The notes beneath the pieces are model-generated. The model did not search any database. It was given only the letters and a program-made list of their open reading frames with translations, and was not told the DNA's origin. Shown here piece by piece: positions 37,199 through 48,217 of a stretch of DNA of 64,000 nucleotides. The stretch comes from Phytoseiulus persimilis. Lineage: Eukaryota > Arthropoda > Arachnida > Mesostigmata > Phytoseiidae. A program made the translations under genes and the position numbers. The stretch is taken from the NCBI GenBank assembly GCA_037576195.1, contig CM075103.1, positions 20,398,001 to 20,462,000 of the forward strand. The letters run 5' to 3'. Numbering within the stretch: position 1 is the stretch's first letter; each line of letters opens with the position of its first letter.

Positions 37199-37414
37199 AT
37201 ACCCTAAAATCCCGCAGATAACGAACCCTTTTTTTTAATTTCCTCTGAGAAAAGTCAGATAACGAACTTATCGGATGGTGAAACAAACAGATAACTAGCT
37301 CGGCAGAAAACGAGCTCATCCGATGGCAAACTCGGCAGATAACGATCTCATCTAACGCGTTCTTTTGCGAAAAAACTGAAAAAGAGGTTCGTAATCTGCG
37401 AGATTCCAGGGTAT
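37199..37414. mobile_element. Short foldback element (MITE-like) with internal repeats
   Basis: About 30-bp terminal inverted repeats with a few mismatches: ataccctaaaatcccgcaga at the left and, reverse-complemented, ataccctggaatctcgcaga at the right (ending 37414). Inside are five imperfect copies of cagataacgaactcatc at about 37215, 37256, 37288, 37304 and 37336. TA dinucleotides flank both ends. No coding capacity. Confidence 0.6.
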
Positions 37415-38076
37415 GTATGTCGCGACTAGAACCAACATCGAGCCTCGAAACTGCGAGCCTGATTGGGTGGAATGGTCGCAATTGGTCGTCGGGGCTGTAT
37501 AATTTCATTTGAGCAATCAGAAAAAGGAAGAACCGAGAGCTGTCCGGGAATCCTCGACCCGCGAACGACTGAGATCAGCGTTGGCTATTTCGGGTTGAAT
37601 AGCAAACCTTTCAGAAACTTCAGAGCGCCCCTGCTCCCCATTCTCGTAGAGCCGAATAGCCGCAGGGGCTCATTCGCTGTCCTTCTTCAGGAGCTTCTAT
37701 CCCTTCTCCAGCGCCTTCAATTCGTAACGAGTTGACTCAAAGCATAATCCACCTAACTCAAACATGAATGTTTATTCCTCCTCGTAGAATGGCTGGCGAC
37801 GTCCTCTTTCCTCATTCCCGGTGTTCATATTCATGCATCGCGTGAATCTCGGCACTCAGCTGAGCAGTTTGTTTGCACGCTGAACCTCACAAAATCGCAC
37901 TATCCGCTGAGAGGAAACAAATTCATTTGAATTCAGCCGCGTAATCGTCCACCTGTTTATTCGTCATGCAAACTCCATCGGCGGTTTAGCTCTGACCAAC
38001 CAGGGCTTCCGATGGCACCTGCGAAAAGCTGCGTGACTTCCGTCATCCTGAGGGAAAAATCCGAAGTTGTACTCAC
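37415..38076. other. Next to the signal-peptide exon; no firm gene
   Basis: Short open frames occur on both strands around 37460-37735; none is recognisable. Confidence 0.4.
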
Positions 38077-38140
38077 CAAAAGCGGCTCCGGGACTGATGA
38101 GGCATATCACCACTATTGACAAAGTGAATGTGTGGAGCAT
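38077..38140 (-). CDS. Signal-peptide exon, possibly exon 1 of the CUB gene
   Basis: The ATG at 38140 opens MLHTFTLSIVVICLISPGAA, a typical cleavable signal peptide, and after 21 codons plus one base the exon meets a strong donor (G then gtgagtac). Phase 1 fits the first CUB exon, which begins with AG and then the TGC cysteine codon; joined, the mature protein would start right at CUB1. No other minus-strand exon I found nearer accepts this phase convincingly. The exon itself is well supported; its link to the CUB gene across about 31.6 kb is an inference. It could instead belong to an unseen gene between 36 and 38 kb. Confidence 0.55.
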
Positions 38141-40297
38141 GATGGTGGTCGCGTTGAGCCGATGAGAATGAGAGTGTCGTCTTCGGTGATTGAGAATAAT
38201 TTGTTCTGACTGAAAAGATCGGGAGTCCGTGACAAACGGTCCCGACTCGAGACCATCCCTGTGAGCGATTGTCGAGAGCATGTTTGATTCCAACACGCCT
38301 CTGTGAGATCTGGTCGCGACCCTCGGTCGCAACTGTTTTCTCCTCGCGTTCGTCAACGCGGTCGTCGACTTGACTGTCACTGTTCTAGTGAAGCCCATCA
38401 CTCCTCGCAGCGATGGCTTCAATGTGTGTTTCTATGGAGCTGCTTTCTGATGCTTGTGGGTTCCTTTGGATTCCGAGTTGAGCTTCTCTTCCTCAGGCGT
38501 CAGCGAAGGTCTACTGGTGAGTTATGAAGTGAGTGCACTGTGGGATGAATCTTGTCGGATCCTGAAAAGAGAGAGAGAGAGGGATTTCGTCATGGATGCT
38601 GTGATTTTCAAGATTTGGTTCCAGTTCCCTTTCTGATCGAGTTATCATGCTCTCCCAGAACAGGGAGGGGAAGGGGCGGGGAGGGGGGATCGGCGGAGTT
38701 CCACCAGGGAAGCCAGGACTCCAAGGAGGGAAAAAAGAGGATGCTCCTCAAAATCACAAGCGAACCCGAAACCAGAAGCCTTGGCGCGGGGAACGACCGT
38801 CCACCGAGCAAGGAGCAATGCCGGGAGAGTTGTCGATACAGAGAGCGTCCGGAAGAACGGGGAAAACGCGGGAGATAACGGAAGGCATTCCCGAGGCTGG
38901 CGGTGCCCGCAGTGCCGAGCGTACGACGTCAGCCCCCAGGCGGACTAGCCGGCCGCTTCCTCTCCCTCGAGCAGAGACCTCCTTCGGACCGAAAGAACGA
39001 GAGCAAGTGGGGAGCGAAGGGTGCTGGATCTAATGGCTGTTGGCCTAATGCGTATAAATCGCACATTTTGGCCGCGGTGAGAGCAGCCGCGATCGATAGC
39101 ATCTCGAGCAAACGCAGGGCCAGCGAGAGTCGCCGCGACCGAGCAGATCTGCGTGGGTTCCTTCCAACTTCCCGCGACTGTGAATGAATCGGCGGACGCG
39201 TCAGAACCGGATGCAGATCCACGATCCTCGGCTGTGCGCAACGTGAGAACCCCCACACTCGCTCAGAAGACATCGGAGAGAAATCAAAAAACACTCGGTT
39301 GCTCGCAATCGGATGTGGGCCACTGCGATGGAGGGAGGAACCAGGAAGATAACCTGTTCCCCTCCTCTGAGAGATGAGACACCTGACGCCTCGCCAATTA
39401 CCACCAGCTGATACATCAAGCTTCCGCCCAGCCGAATACATGAGTGCAGAGGCAAGACAGAGAGGAACAGGAAGAGAACAAATCTATTTCTAAACCTGAT
39501 GGATTCTCCATCATCAACCCCGGCAGAGCAAGCACTACCGCAGCTTGTTAGTGACTCGGCAACTCCCTAACGGTTCTTCTCGTTATTTCTTCGGTTTTTG
39601 GCCAGGAACCGATCTTTGAAACGAATTGCACTCTCACTCCTCCACTTTCCAGCTTCCAGGGAATCGTGGCCGGCGGAATATTTGCGACGCCCTCTGTCGT
39701 CGAGGTCCCGTTCTGCTGGTTGTCTCAGAGTAGGATCTGAGCAGCAGTTCCGTCAAACAGGAGCATTTTGGCTCATTATTCGACTGCCGCTTGACAGACG
39801 GCGAGAGCAACGGTGCTTCGCACACAACCCGGTAAGCAGAGAGGCGGACAGAATTACAGAGGAGCTTCCACGCAGGCGTTCGGGAGAGCGGACCGTGACA
39901 GGACTCTCCCAGAGGAGACAGAGACGTGTCATTGTCAACGACATCGTGGCGCCAAAATAACGGTTTCCGCTCGAAATAACGTTTGCGATCCCGCCCGCGA
40001 GAGTCGACCTATGATCGTGGGACGTCAAACTCGCATTCTAAAACTTCCCCAGCGGGATCGGAATCCGAGTATTTTATGAGATGAGTCGAGTTCCCGTCGG
40101 TTGCTCTGACCCTTGAGCTCCGCAAACCACAGAGCTTTCGAGTTGGCGAGCATGCCAACTCCGGCTTTTGTTTTCGGCACAACCGTCTGTGCCCTGGTGC
40201 CCTGTCCGTCGCGCGAACTGTGTTCTGCTGACTTGAAGATGAATTTCCCAAGCATTCAAGGAGAGAACGTCGCTCCCGTGTCGTGACGAGCACAGAA
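38141..40297. other. Divergent promoter region plus purine-rich open DNA
   Basis: A strong plus donor (CTACTG/gtgagttat near 38517) lies opposite the minus signal-peptide exon, suggesting divergent transcription. Plus ORF 38647-39033 (ATG, 128 codons, Gly/Lys/Glu/Arg-rich) and plus segment 39153-39377 (TVNESADASEPDADPRS) could be coding, but the DNA is compositionally biased. Confidence 0.3.
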
Positions 40298-40735
40298 ATG
40301 AGGACCGAACGGGACGCCAGCTCCGCAAGATTCATCGATCGACTTGATGAATGTAGAGACCCCGATATTCCCGATGTGCTCCCGCATCCCAACGTTTCGA
40401 GGGCCCAAGAGGGATCGTGGTTCTGTTCGCATAAATATAGCAGGGGAGGTGCGTTGGGGAAAGCTACAGCAGGCGCAGTTTCGGTTGAATGTCTCTTTGG
40501 CCCATTCCACGGACTTTTTTCCTGCAGGACTCGCATGACTTTACTGAGGACCATCACCGCCCTTCATCAATCCGAGGGTGATTTCAAATCAGAAACTCTC
40601 AACTGCGTTTGCTGGGACGGCGCAGCGGACTCCCGTATGATTCCCACTCCTGAAGCACTCAGGCAGAATCCTGATCCCAATTATGCTGGAGGAGCTCAGC
40701 AATCTCGGCAGGGAGTCGATAGGGCCCAGATTTAA
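40298..40735 (+). CDS. Hypothetical 145-residue ORF
   Basis: The ATG at 40298 gives MRTERDASSARFIDRLDECR, DIPDVLPHPNVSRAQEG and a tail MIPTPEALRQNPDPNYAGG. The antisense ORF is longer (182 codons) but Ser/Arg-rich, so the plus strand is preferred. No domain is recognised and no splice or polyadenylation signal adds support. Confidence 0.28.
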   Translation: MRTERDASSARFIDRLDECRDPDIPDVLPHPNVSRAQEGSWFCSHKYSRGGALGKATAGAVSVECLFGPFHGLFSCRTRMTLLRTITALHQSEGDFKSETLNCVCWDGAADSRMIPTPEALRQNPDPNYAGGAQQSRQGVDRAQI

Positions 40736-41064
40736 GCCGTAGGCAGTGTAGATAAAGAACGCCCCATAGTTCCTCAGAGGTTCCGTTTGTTCGGCGCAAT
40801 CGAGACGTAACGTGGCTCTGGAAAAAGATCGACCCGCTCGCCACGCGTATTCGCTCCGCAGACGTTCTTTTCCGTCCGGAACATTCCTCCTCGCACTCGA
40901 GTGCAGAGAACCGGCACAAGCTCAGGTTGCCATTCCTCGACTTCATCAACTGTTGCAGGACGCAGCGCTCGTTCTCCCTCCGGCGGATCGCGCTCTGTAG
41001 GAGTTGCCAGTGCGGGTTTTCATTGACGTTCTGCCAGGAACCCTGTTCCGTCCGCTAGTCTCTA

Positions 41065-41772
41065 TTATAGCTCCGTTTCCGAGACCGCATGTCTTCCTTG
41101 CCCGCATTCTACTCTCTCATTCTCATTTTCCTCGCTCTCTTCTGCCATAAATGGAGCGTCACATATAAACTCGCGAACGCTCCCAACGCATGAGAGCTTC
41201 TCGGAGGCCGCCGCATCGAAGGACCTTCGAGGTCTGCGCTCCTTGGGAACGCGAAGCCGGGAGGAGTTCGGCTCCGAGACAGGGGAATTCCCACGGAGGC
41301 GAGCGTCGGAAGGGGCTCCTCCTCGATCGAATCCTTTGCTTGCGGACGGGAATGACGTAAAGCGGCTCCACAGCTCCTCGCCTTGGGCCCGACGTAGATC
41401 GATGGTCGATTTCTCCCAATGTCTTCTCTTGTCGTGCATTTTATTCCCATCGAGTCCCATGACTAGGACCAAAGAGAGGAACGGGGGAACCCAAGAGCGG
41501 ATTCACTGCGGTCGATTGCACCTCCGGGTCGTGCAGCTGCACTACGCAGCTTTCCCTACTTTGATCGATCGGATCAACAGCTTTCTGCGGCGAAACGGCA
41601 TTTGCCCGCTAAGCTTCAGCGCAGATAATTTCCAGGCCAGATCGTCCCAACCGTTCGGTTCCCTCGGCTTGTCCTGACTGAGCGATCCCACCGCCTCGTC
41701 TCTCAAGAGCAGCGCTGCAACAAGCCTGCTCCGCAGCGAATCTTCCTCAGCCGCAGCACTTCCAGAACTCAT
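41065..41772 (-). CDS. Hypothetical two-exon gene
   Basis: The ATG at 41772 gives MSSGSAAAEEDSLRSRLVAA, PNGWDDLAWKLSALKLSGQ and RRRKLLIRSIK. It ends in phase 0 at a donor (AAA/gtaggg, exon end 41560). A strong acceptor (ctctttggtcctag) starts exon 2 at 41462. In phase 0, exon 2 stays open to 41109; in phase 1 it stays open to 41065 with the more natural product (EKSTIDLRRAQGEELWSRF, MAEESEENENERVECG). Which frame is used is unresolved. No family is recognised. Confidence 0.4.
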
Positions 41773-42217
41773 AACCGTCTGACATCAATCAACTTCGTCG
41801 TCGTTACGGAGAGCGATCGCTGCGCCGCCGTCTTTATGGTCGCTCAGCCGCACGACCCGCGGTTTCCGTCGTGTGCTGCCTTTGTCATCCCGATCTCACA
41901 ACCGAGTCCGATTTTCTGCGTAGAGTTGTTTTGACCCGCGTCTGCGAAAGACATGGTATGGGTTCGAATGCACGAAATCCTTCGGACTTGTTGGAACACG
42001 TCCTCGATACAGGACGCAGCGTCCGAAAACTTTGACGGGCCGCCATGCGACGAGGCGGGACGGGAGCCCAGCTCAAGCATTCAGTCCAACTAGATCCGAG
42101 AGCTCGACGGAAGCTCCTCCAAGCCAGCTGCGTCCACTGGAAAACGAATAATCTCGAGGCTCACTCGAGCAACGGGACGAATAATAAGATAATGGCCAGG
42201 AATCCCTTTCGGTTTGA

Positions 42218-42553
42218 ATGCACTCTACCGGGCTCCCAGGGAATGAGACTAGAGCATTCACGCTCCCCAGAACCCCTTCATTCCTTTCAGCGTTCGTCGC
42301 AGGGACAGCGGGCGAGGGAGTTTCTCTTGTTCCGGAACTTTCTCCTAGTGCGTATTACATAAGTGATCTTGTCCAGGGAAGACAAACTCTTCACCGTGAG
42401 ACCGGGAGGCAGCTGCCCCCCCCCCCCCGGTGGGCTCGTTCGACTGTGGAGAGCGCCTTCTCGAATTGGAATGGAAATAAAGTTTGGAAAGCTCTCGTTC
42501 CGAATCAGAGGCTGGATGCATTCGGTTCTCGTCGCCGTCGCTGGCACAAATAA
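42218..42553 (+). CDS. Hypothetical 111-residue ORF
   Basis: An ATG-initiated frame reads GTAGEGVSLVPELSPSAYY and WNGNKVWKALVPNQRLD. It spans a 13-C run (42416-42428) that would encode Pro residues, which argues against strict coding constraint. Support is composition only. Confidence 0.25.
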   Translation: MHSTGLPGNETRAFTLPRTPSFLSAFVAGTAGEGVSLVPELSPSAYYISDLVQGRQTLHRETGRQLPPPPRWARSTVESAFSNWNGNKVWKALVPNQRLDAFGSRRRRWHK

Positions 42554-43051
42554 CGAACGGAGCTCCCTGAGCAAATCGCTGTTTGCGCGGGTTGCGGTCT
42601 TAATTGTGGAGCTCGCAACAGCGGTGGAACTTTTTGGAGGCATCGACTCACGTGCTCGCATGCACAAATCTATCTCTACCTGATCCCTGCCGGGCTTGCT
42701 GTCACCAAACGAGCGAGCCCTGGAATCCAAATGAGCCTTGGCGAACCTTCCTCCTCGGCTTTCCCGCCAACGACTGAAGGAGCGGTGAGGCTGGGGCCTT
42801 GGAGCATTGCAGACACAAACCGTGGGAATTCCGGGCGATGAGACGAAACTTTTGGAGAGAGAGAGAGACCGGGCGGATCAAGCGAGGAACAAATCATTCC
42901 TCGGGTCCGCCAAGCCGTCCTTTGTACTCGGACTGGCGGAGGGTCGAGCACGCAGAGACGAGGCTCGTCGCAGGCCTGGCATGAGGAAAATGCTCGCCAA
43001 TCGGCAGACAACCAGCAACCGGTTCCGACGAACATGCTCCGAATACTGATC

Positions 43052-43390
43052 ATGGAGGAGGCCCGAGCATCCGCGCAAGTCGATCGTTCTGAGAGCCATC
43101 GCAACCTCGGTTCCGACCGTCCCTCTGGCTGCCACGAGGACACGAGTCCGAGTGGCTTTGATCGAATTGAGTTCTCGGTCGTCTGATTTCTCAACGTCTA
43201 TGCGGCAGGAGGGGTGGGAGAGAAGTTGTTAAAAGCCGAGATCGAGGAGGAACTCACGATTGTAACGAGCAGCCGTGGCAAGGAGGAAGTGTCCGAAGGA
43301 GAACAATGGGTACGGGAGTGTTTTAACCGGCACCGAGCAAAGAGTGGCGTTCGTCCTGTCGGACCTGAGCCAAAAGCGATCGGCTGTTGA
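43052..43390 (+). CDS. Hypothetical 93-residue acidic protein, two exons
   Basis: The ATG at 43052 gives MEEARASAQVDRSESHRNLG, then a phase-1 donor (CCG A/gtggct, 43152). A 57-nt intron ends at cgtctatgcggcag (43208). Exon 2 reads GVGEKLLKAEIEEELTIVTS, GKEEVSEGEQWVRECFNRHR and a TGA at 43388-43390. Exon 2 is among the most protein-like stretches in the region. The same frame is open upstream to about 42843, so the true start may be earlier. The donor is weak. No family is recognised. Confidence 0.42.
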
Positions 43391-44690
43391 CGGCGATCAC
43401 GGCCCAATAAGCGGGGATGAACGGAGGCTACTGCAAAGCTTCACTTTCGGGTGATTGGACACCGTCCGCTTGCCTGGTTCGACTCGAAGCCTCGAGAAGA
43501 GAATCGCCGGAAGCCGTCTCCCGTATCTGATTCCTCCAATGCCGGGAACAGTATGCAATGGTGAACGTGGGACGGGAGATGATGAAAAGATCGTCGGCGG
43601 ATAACGGGACAGAACGGTGCTCGGTTTGCTGAGGGGTCTAAGCAACACCAACCGCATGACAATAACAAAGTAGTCCACCGGATGCTTGACTGACGAATAG
43701 GCGGCATTGAGCCGTTCTCATCTCCGATGGCATACGCTCAGCTGATCGGCCTCCTTCGCTCCTGGTCAGGGTCCTTTCAGGTTCAGTGGCAGCAGCAGCC
43801 TATGCGGCAATGATGCCAACTCGACGAAATGCTAGGGATGAGGATCAGCTGAGCCAGGACCACGTGGAACTCTGATTGAGGGGATGATCAGGGGTTCTTG
43901 AAACGATGGACGATTGCCGTTCCTCTATTTAGAAACTCATAAAAGGGTTGCTATGATTGGATCGTAGGGCTCGCGCACCAGGCTGAGTTTCGGCCTGGCG
44001 CTCTAGGTCAGCTTCCTACAGGGGCTTGATCACGCTCGGAATTGAGGAAACTTTGACCGAAGCCTCCGTGGCGACAGCCGACGAGGATGGAAACAGCGGA
44101 TGTCATCCGACCCGTCCTGCCCTGCGGCATCAGCACGCAGCATCATGATGAGAGCGTTTGGTAGACAACTTCAGACTTTGAATGATCACCCCGTCTCCGC
44201 TCTTGCAGACGAACGACCCCGAGAGCATTAATCAAAACCGACAACAACCGGGTAGAGGGTTTGGCTCACGAAGTTCAGATTTCCAGGTGCATAACTCAAT
44301 TCGGGAGGAGCATGAGATCCTGCTTTTCCCAGCATCTCTAGCTTATATCGAAATGCACTCTGGACTGCATTACTCTGAATGCATGGCTCTATCCGGGAAT
44401 ATCAAATCTGTTCCCAGAGGGCGCTGTGAGCTCAATTCCGTCCCCGAATGATGCATTACCTGCCGGGAAAGCTGTCGAGAGCTGCCATGAATATACCTGG
44501 GGGTTTTCATGGCGAAGCAATAATCGCTCGAAGCTTGCAGTGGACTCTTGCTTGCAGTGCTCTGTAGTGATGATTCGCCCGAGGAGCGGATATGCGACCA
44601 ACTTGCGGGACGCCGCGGGGGAGAACAATGTCCCCACTCCCCTGAAACTCGCAGTATTATTCAGTCATGGCTCTACTTGGGCGTCTGCAG

Positions 44691-44876
44691 GTCCCCGACG
44701 AAATGTTCAAGTCAATGACCAAGGGAGAGAACTTCCATCCCTCGAACCGCGCTCCCTGGGCAAACACTCGCTTCTCCGAGATAAAAGCATCGCTCAGTCA
44801 GAGAATTCGAATGGAATTTAGCATCCTGCGCCGATGGCTGCACGCTTCCAGAGCCTGCATGATTTCGCAGCAGTGA
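44691..44876 (+). CDS. Candidate terminal exon with polyadenylation signal
   Basis: After acceptor gggcgtctgcag the frame reads VPDEMFKSMTKGENFHPSN, WANTRFSEIKASLSQRI, and stops at 44876; AATAAA follows at 44880-44885. Likely upstream exons are open plus segments at 44182-44451 (ATG; MITPSPLLQTNDPESINQN) and 44416-44650 (DALPAGKAVESCHEYTWGF). A minus-strand frame (45076-44798, DADCEAVRNNLLNHCCEIM) overlaps the last 80 bases, so the assignment is not exclusive. Function unknown. Confidence 0.38.
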   Translation, partial: VPDEMFKSMTKGENFHPSNRAPWANTRFSEIKASLSQRIRMEFSILRRWLHASRACMISQQ

Positions 44877-45428
44877 TTCAATAAATTATTCCTGACAGCC
44901 TCACAGTCGGCATCTAGAATATGAGCTTCACCGAGACCGATAGAGGAAGAGATTGAGGGAAAAATGCAGAAGAAGAGAAGTTGAGGTCGCCTCCGTTTCT
45001 CTTTATAGCCGTCTTGGACTCGAGCTTTGCTGCCGTCCCTAAATCTCTGGTTGCCTGGGATCTCCGTCCACGCCACGTTTTTTGGTTCCTCTCAGTGAAT
45101 TCCCTGCATCCTCCCGCGCGAGACGCGAATCCCCGCTGAGGAATTGAGGGCTCGCCTCGCATAAGCCCGTTTCGAGCTCCAAGAGCCTCGACTAACCGTC
45201 TTCAATCGCCTCGCTGCTCCGTCAAGCTCTCAATGGGAGTGCCTCGAGTCTAGCTTCAATGAGTCGAGTCAAGATCAGCGGCGTCCTCGGAGAGAAAACA
45301 TCTTGAGTTCCTTTTTTGAGGAGGGCCTTGCGACAACTCTGCGGGGAGAAGGAAGCATTTCTGCCTTCCCCCCTCCCCCAGATAGTCGAATCGCTGCATG
45401 AAACATGCGAGGGCATCGATACCAAGGC

Positions 45429-45767
45429 TCAGGAGATCTTTCTCTCGGTTATATGTCGGCCTTGAACGCCTCCTGACCGCAAACCCATTAGTGCGAGGAT
45501 GATGATGATGGCAACCATCAAAGAGGAGAATAGGACCAGGCAACATCGATTCCAGCGGGCGGCGAGCGGAAGAAGGAGCAACTCCATCGGCAATAGCACT
45601 CCGATGTATCGGAACAATCTGCTTGTGGCGCATTCCATCGCAGGAATCCAATTGAACTGTTGGTTTCAGGAGAGTGAATCTTATCGTCCAGCTGGAGAGC
45701 AGGACTCACGAAAACCATGTATCCCGCCTCCTTCCTCTCCTTCTTACGATCAATCCTAACGGCGGCG
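45429..45767 (-). CDS. C-terminal exons of a multi-pass membrane protein
   Basis: Exon 45767-45710 starts after a good acceptor (gattgatttccag) and reads AAVRIDRKKERKEAGYMVF to a strong donor (TTC/gtgagtcc). A 53-nt intron leads in phase 0 to exon 45656-45429 with two hydrophobic helices (FRYIGVLLPMELLLLPLAA and CCLVLFSSLMVAIIIILALM) and a polar tail to a stop. The basic loop before the helices fits a cytosolic side. The overlapping plus ORF from 45499 is also plausible, but the splice sites and helices favour this strand. The family is not recognised, and the gene should continue upstream. Confidence 0.42.
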
Positions 45768-47473
45768 CTGGAAATCAATCGAAGGCCGACTATTGGACGG
45801 AACGATGGAGATCAAAACAACGAGCGAGAAGAAACCGCCATGAGACATCGACGCCGGCGGGTGACTATCAGGACGATGATAGGGTTCTTGCGGGATATCT
45901 AGGGGTGGACGGAGACGGGAAAATCACAACTCATTGGTCTTCTCGCACACAATCTCCCAGCAACAATAACTCGGTTAGTATGGCGATCAAGGAACGAGAC
46001 GTCAGACAGACGGCGCCTGGTGAGCAAGCAGCCAAACGGACAGGATGGCGGACAGACCGATCCGAGATGGGCGTTCTAATAGACAGAAGACGTCCAACGA
46101 ATGGCGGTAGATGAACGGGAGATTGGACTGAAGAGATAGTCACGCATGAACGTTGTTAGGAGGCTGAGAGCTTCAGCGAAAGCGGAGGTAAACGAAGAGA
46201 GAGGAGGTGGTTGATGAGAGGAAAGGAAGTGATGGACGAGAGAAGGGGGGGGGGGAGCTGATTCCGATTGGGTAGGGGAACATCGAAAGGCATTCATTGA
46301 GGATAATAGGATGTCGATGAGGTGAAACACTGTTTTCCAATTGTTCCAGGACCTGATTACATCTCTAGCCCCCCGGGAATCGGGCGGAAGAGAAGCCTAA
46401 GGAACGAAAGAGATGTAGAGAGGGTTCCAGGGAAACTGGGAAAAGAAGGAACCGATTTCTGCGGTAGCTGGGAAATGATGAGCAGGTGAGGGAAAGCGGC
46501 TTCGTGAGGATATTGGTTGGATAGAAGATGTTGCAATTCGGCGGATGGAGTGTATAGGAGAATGGAGAGGGAGACAGAAATTTTGATGGAGGTGGGAAAT
46601 GTGGAGGTGAGAAAAGTAATGGAAGTGGGAGTAATAGAGGTAGAATGGCGGCGCTCATGAAGGCGGGTCTTTCGTCGCGAGCTGCAAGAGCGCCACCGCC
46701 GTGGCTGCAACGGATCGCAAGCGAGCGCGGCGGGTGTAGAAGCAGCCGGAGGCTGGGAGAGCCCAACACAGACGCCAGGCTTCTTGGCGTTTCCCGGGAA
46801 ATTGATCTTTTCCCGTTTCCCGACGTGAATGCTCCGCGTCAAGACCAAAAATTTCCGATTCAAAAGATCTCCGATCCCGCGATAGCAAGAGTTCAAACGC
46901 CAGACCCCGAAAAGGGAGAAGAACATTAGGAAGGAAGATAATGACAGAGAGGTTGAAGAGCCGAACCTCGTCCTTGCCTTGCTCCTTTTTTCGACGCTTC
47001 TCTAGTTTTTGTTCTCGTGGGGCGACTGTCTCTCCTTTGCTGCGAAGTTCAATTCAGGATTCTCCACCAGCAATCGAAGCTTTTGATGTCAAGAACAGCC
47101 GCAAAAGGAGACGCACAGTACACAAATCAGGAAAACAACCATCGCCCTCTTCGTTCATTCCGTCATTCGATCAGTACTCTTGCCTATTCTGCCTTTCAGT
47201 CGAAATCGACGCGTCGCGGGGAGGAAGAGTCATGAATAACCCCCGTCAGAATCCGAAATCATTTATGACGGGCTTGCTGTCGATCTCGATAACTCGATGG
47301 TTTCCAAAACTCTTCACGAAAGTCCCTTATTTCATGTGGATACACCCACTCAGAAGCCCTGAAACGGATGTATCGTAAGAGCATGCCTGAAAGTTTTCTC
47401 CGGACACTTCCGCTTAGAAGTCATAGTTCCTGAGATAACTTGACCCGAAAGTGCTGATCCCTTCCATTGAAGT
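45768..47473. other. GA-rich strand asymmetry; no firm gene
   Basis: 46100-46660 is strongly purine-rich on the plus strand with an 11-G run (46245-46255); its minus ORF is Ser/Thr/Pro-rich low complexity. A plus ORF, 46941-47378 (ATG, 145 codons), has weak coding character. Confidence 0.4.
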
Positions 47474-48217
47474 TCACGAGGTCATTGCCCTTCTTGCGAC
47501 AAGATTTCGCCCGGCTTCACGCATGATACATTCCTCATCTTCCCAGGGAAATCCGATATTGATCGTATGATATAGTTTGTTCGCCTCTGTGAAACAGATT
47601 GTGCAGTTTTCGGCAATTGTTTCAACTTGATTTCCGATGGAAGATTGCTCGTACAGAAAACCCCGACCAAGAGGCAACGTTTAGGGTTGTCGTGGAGAAA
47701 CATTAGGTTGTACATGTGGAGGAAGAAGAAGGGCAGGCAAGCGGCAGAGAAGGAGAGATGAAGGTGAACGATACAGGGAGCTTACAAGAACACCAGGGTT
47801 AAGGGAAATGGACGCCATGATTGGGACAGCATCCGCCGGAAGTGCTCTCTGGTCTTTTGACAACGTTGTCTTTCCGAACAATGGATGAAGCTCTGCCCCT
47901 CCTCGCTTGCACAGTGTGTGCTGCTCTGTTCTGAAATGCATTGTAGCGTGCGGCTGCTGTTCTCGTCCTGGAAGCGTCCTATTCGTTTCAGTCTGGAGGA
48001 ATACGGAGAACGATTCTCGGAAATCAGCTGCTATTTTTCTCCCCCATTCTGATGTTCGTACGAAAGTGATGAGGTTTCTTGGCTCCGAATTCGACACTCC
48101 CATTCGCGACACCGAGTCCGCATTTGATCTTCGGCTCGATTTTGATCTTAGGTTCAAGAAAAAGTGACCCAGCGCGCAACTGGAGCGGAAAGAAGGGAGA
48201 AAAAACTTCATCTTCAT
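47474..48217 (-). CDS. Hypothetical two-exon gene, about 201 residues
   Basis: The ATG at 48217 opens 144 codons (MKMKFFLPSFRSSCALGHFF, later TTLSKDQRALPADAVPIM). They end in phase 0 at a good donor (CTT/gtaagctcc, exon end 47786). The intron has a long pyrimidine tract. Exon 2 at 47647-47474 follows ttttctgtacgag and reads QSSIGNQVETIAENCTICF, NIGFPWEDEECIMREAG, to a TGA stop. Phase agrees. Exon 2 looks strongly coding, the first half of exon 1 less so. No domain is recognised. Confidence 0.38.

Noticed and set aside
40009-40557. 182-codon minus ORF
   Set aside because: Antisense composition; the overlapping plus ORF at 40298 is the better candidate.
42676-43194. 172-codon minus ORF
   Set aside because: Ser/Arg-rich shadow of plus-strand frames that are acidic and include the 43.05-43.39 kb candidate gene.
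46357-46926. 189-codon minus ORF
   Set aside because: Its translation reflects the GA-rich low-complexity tract (Ser/Thr/Pro/Phe) rather than a protein.
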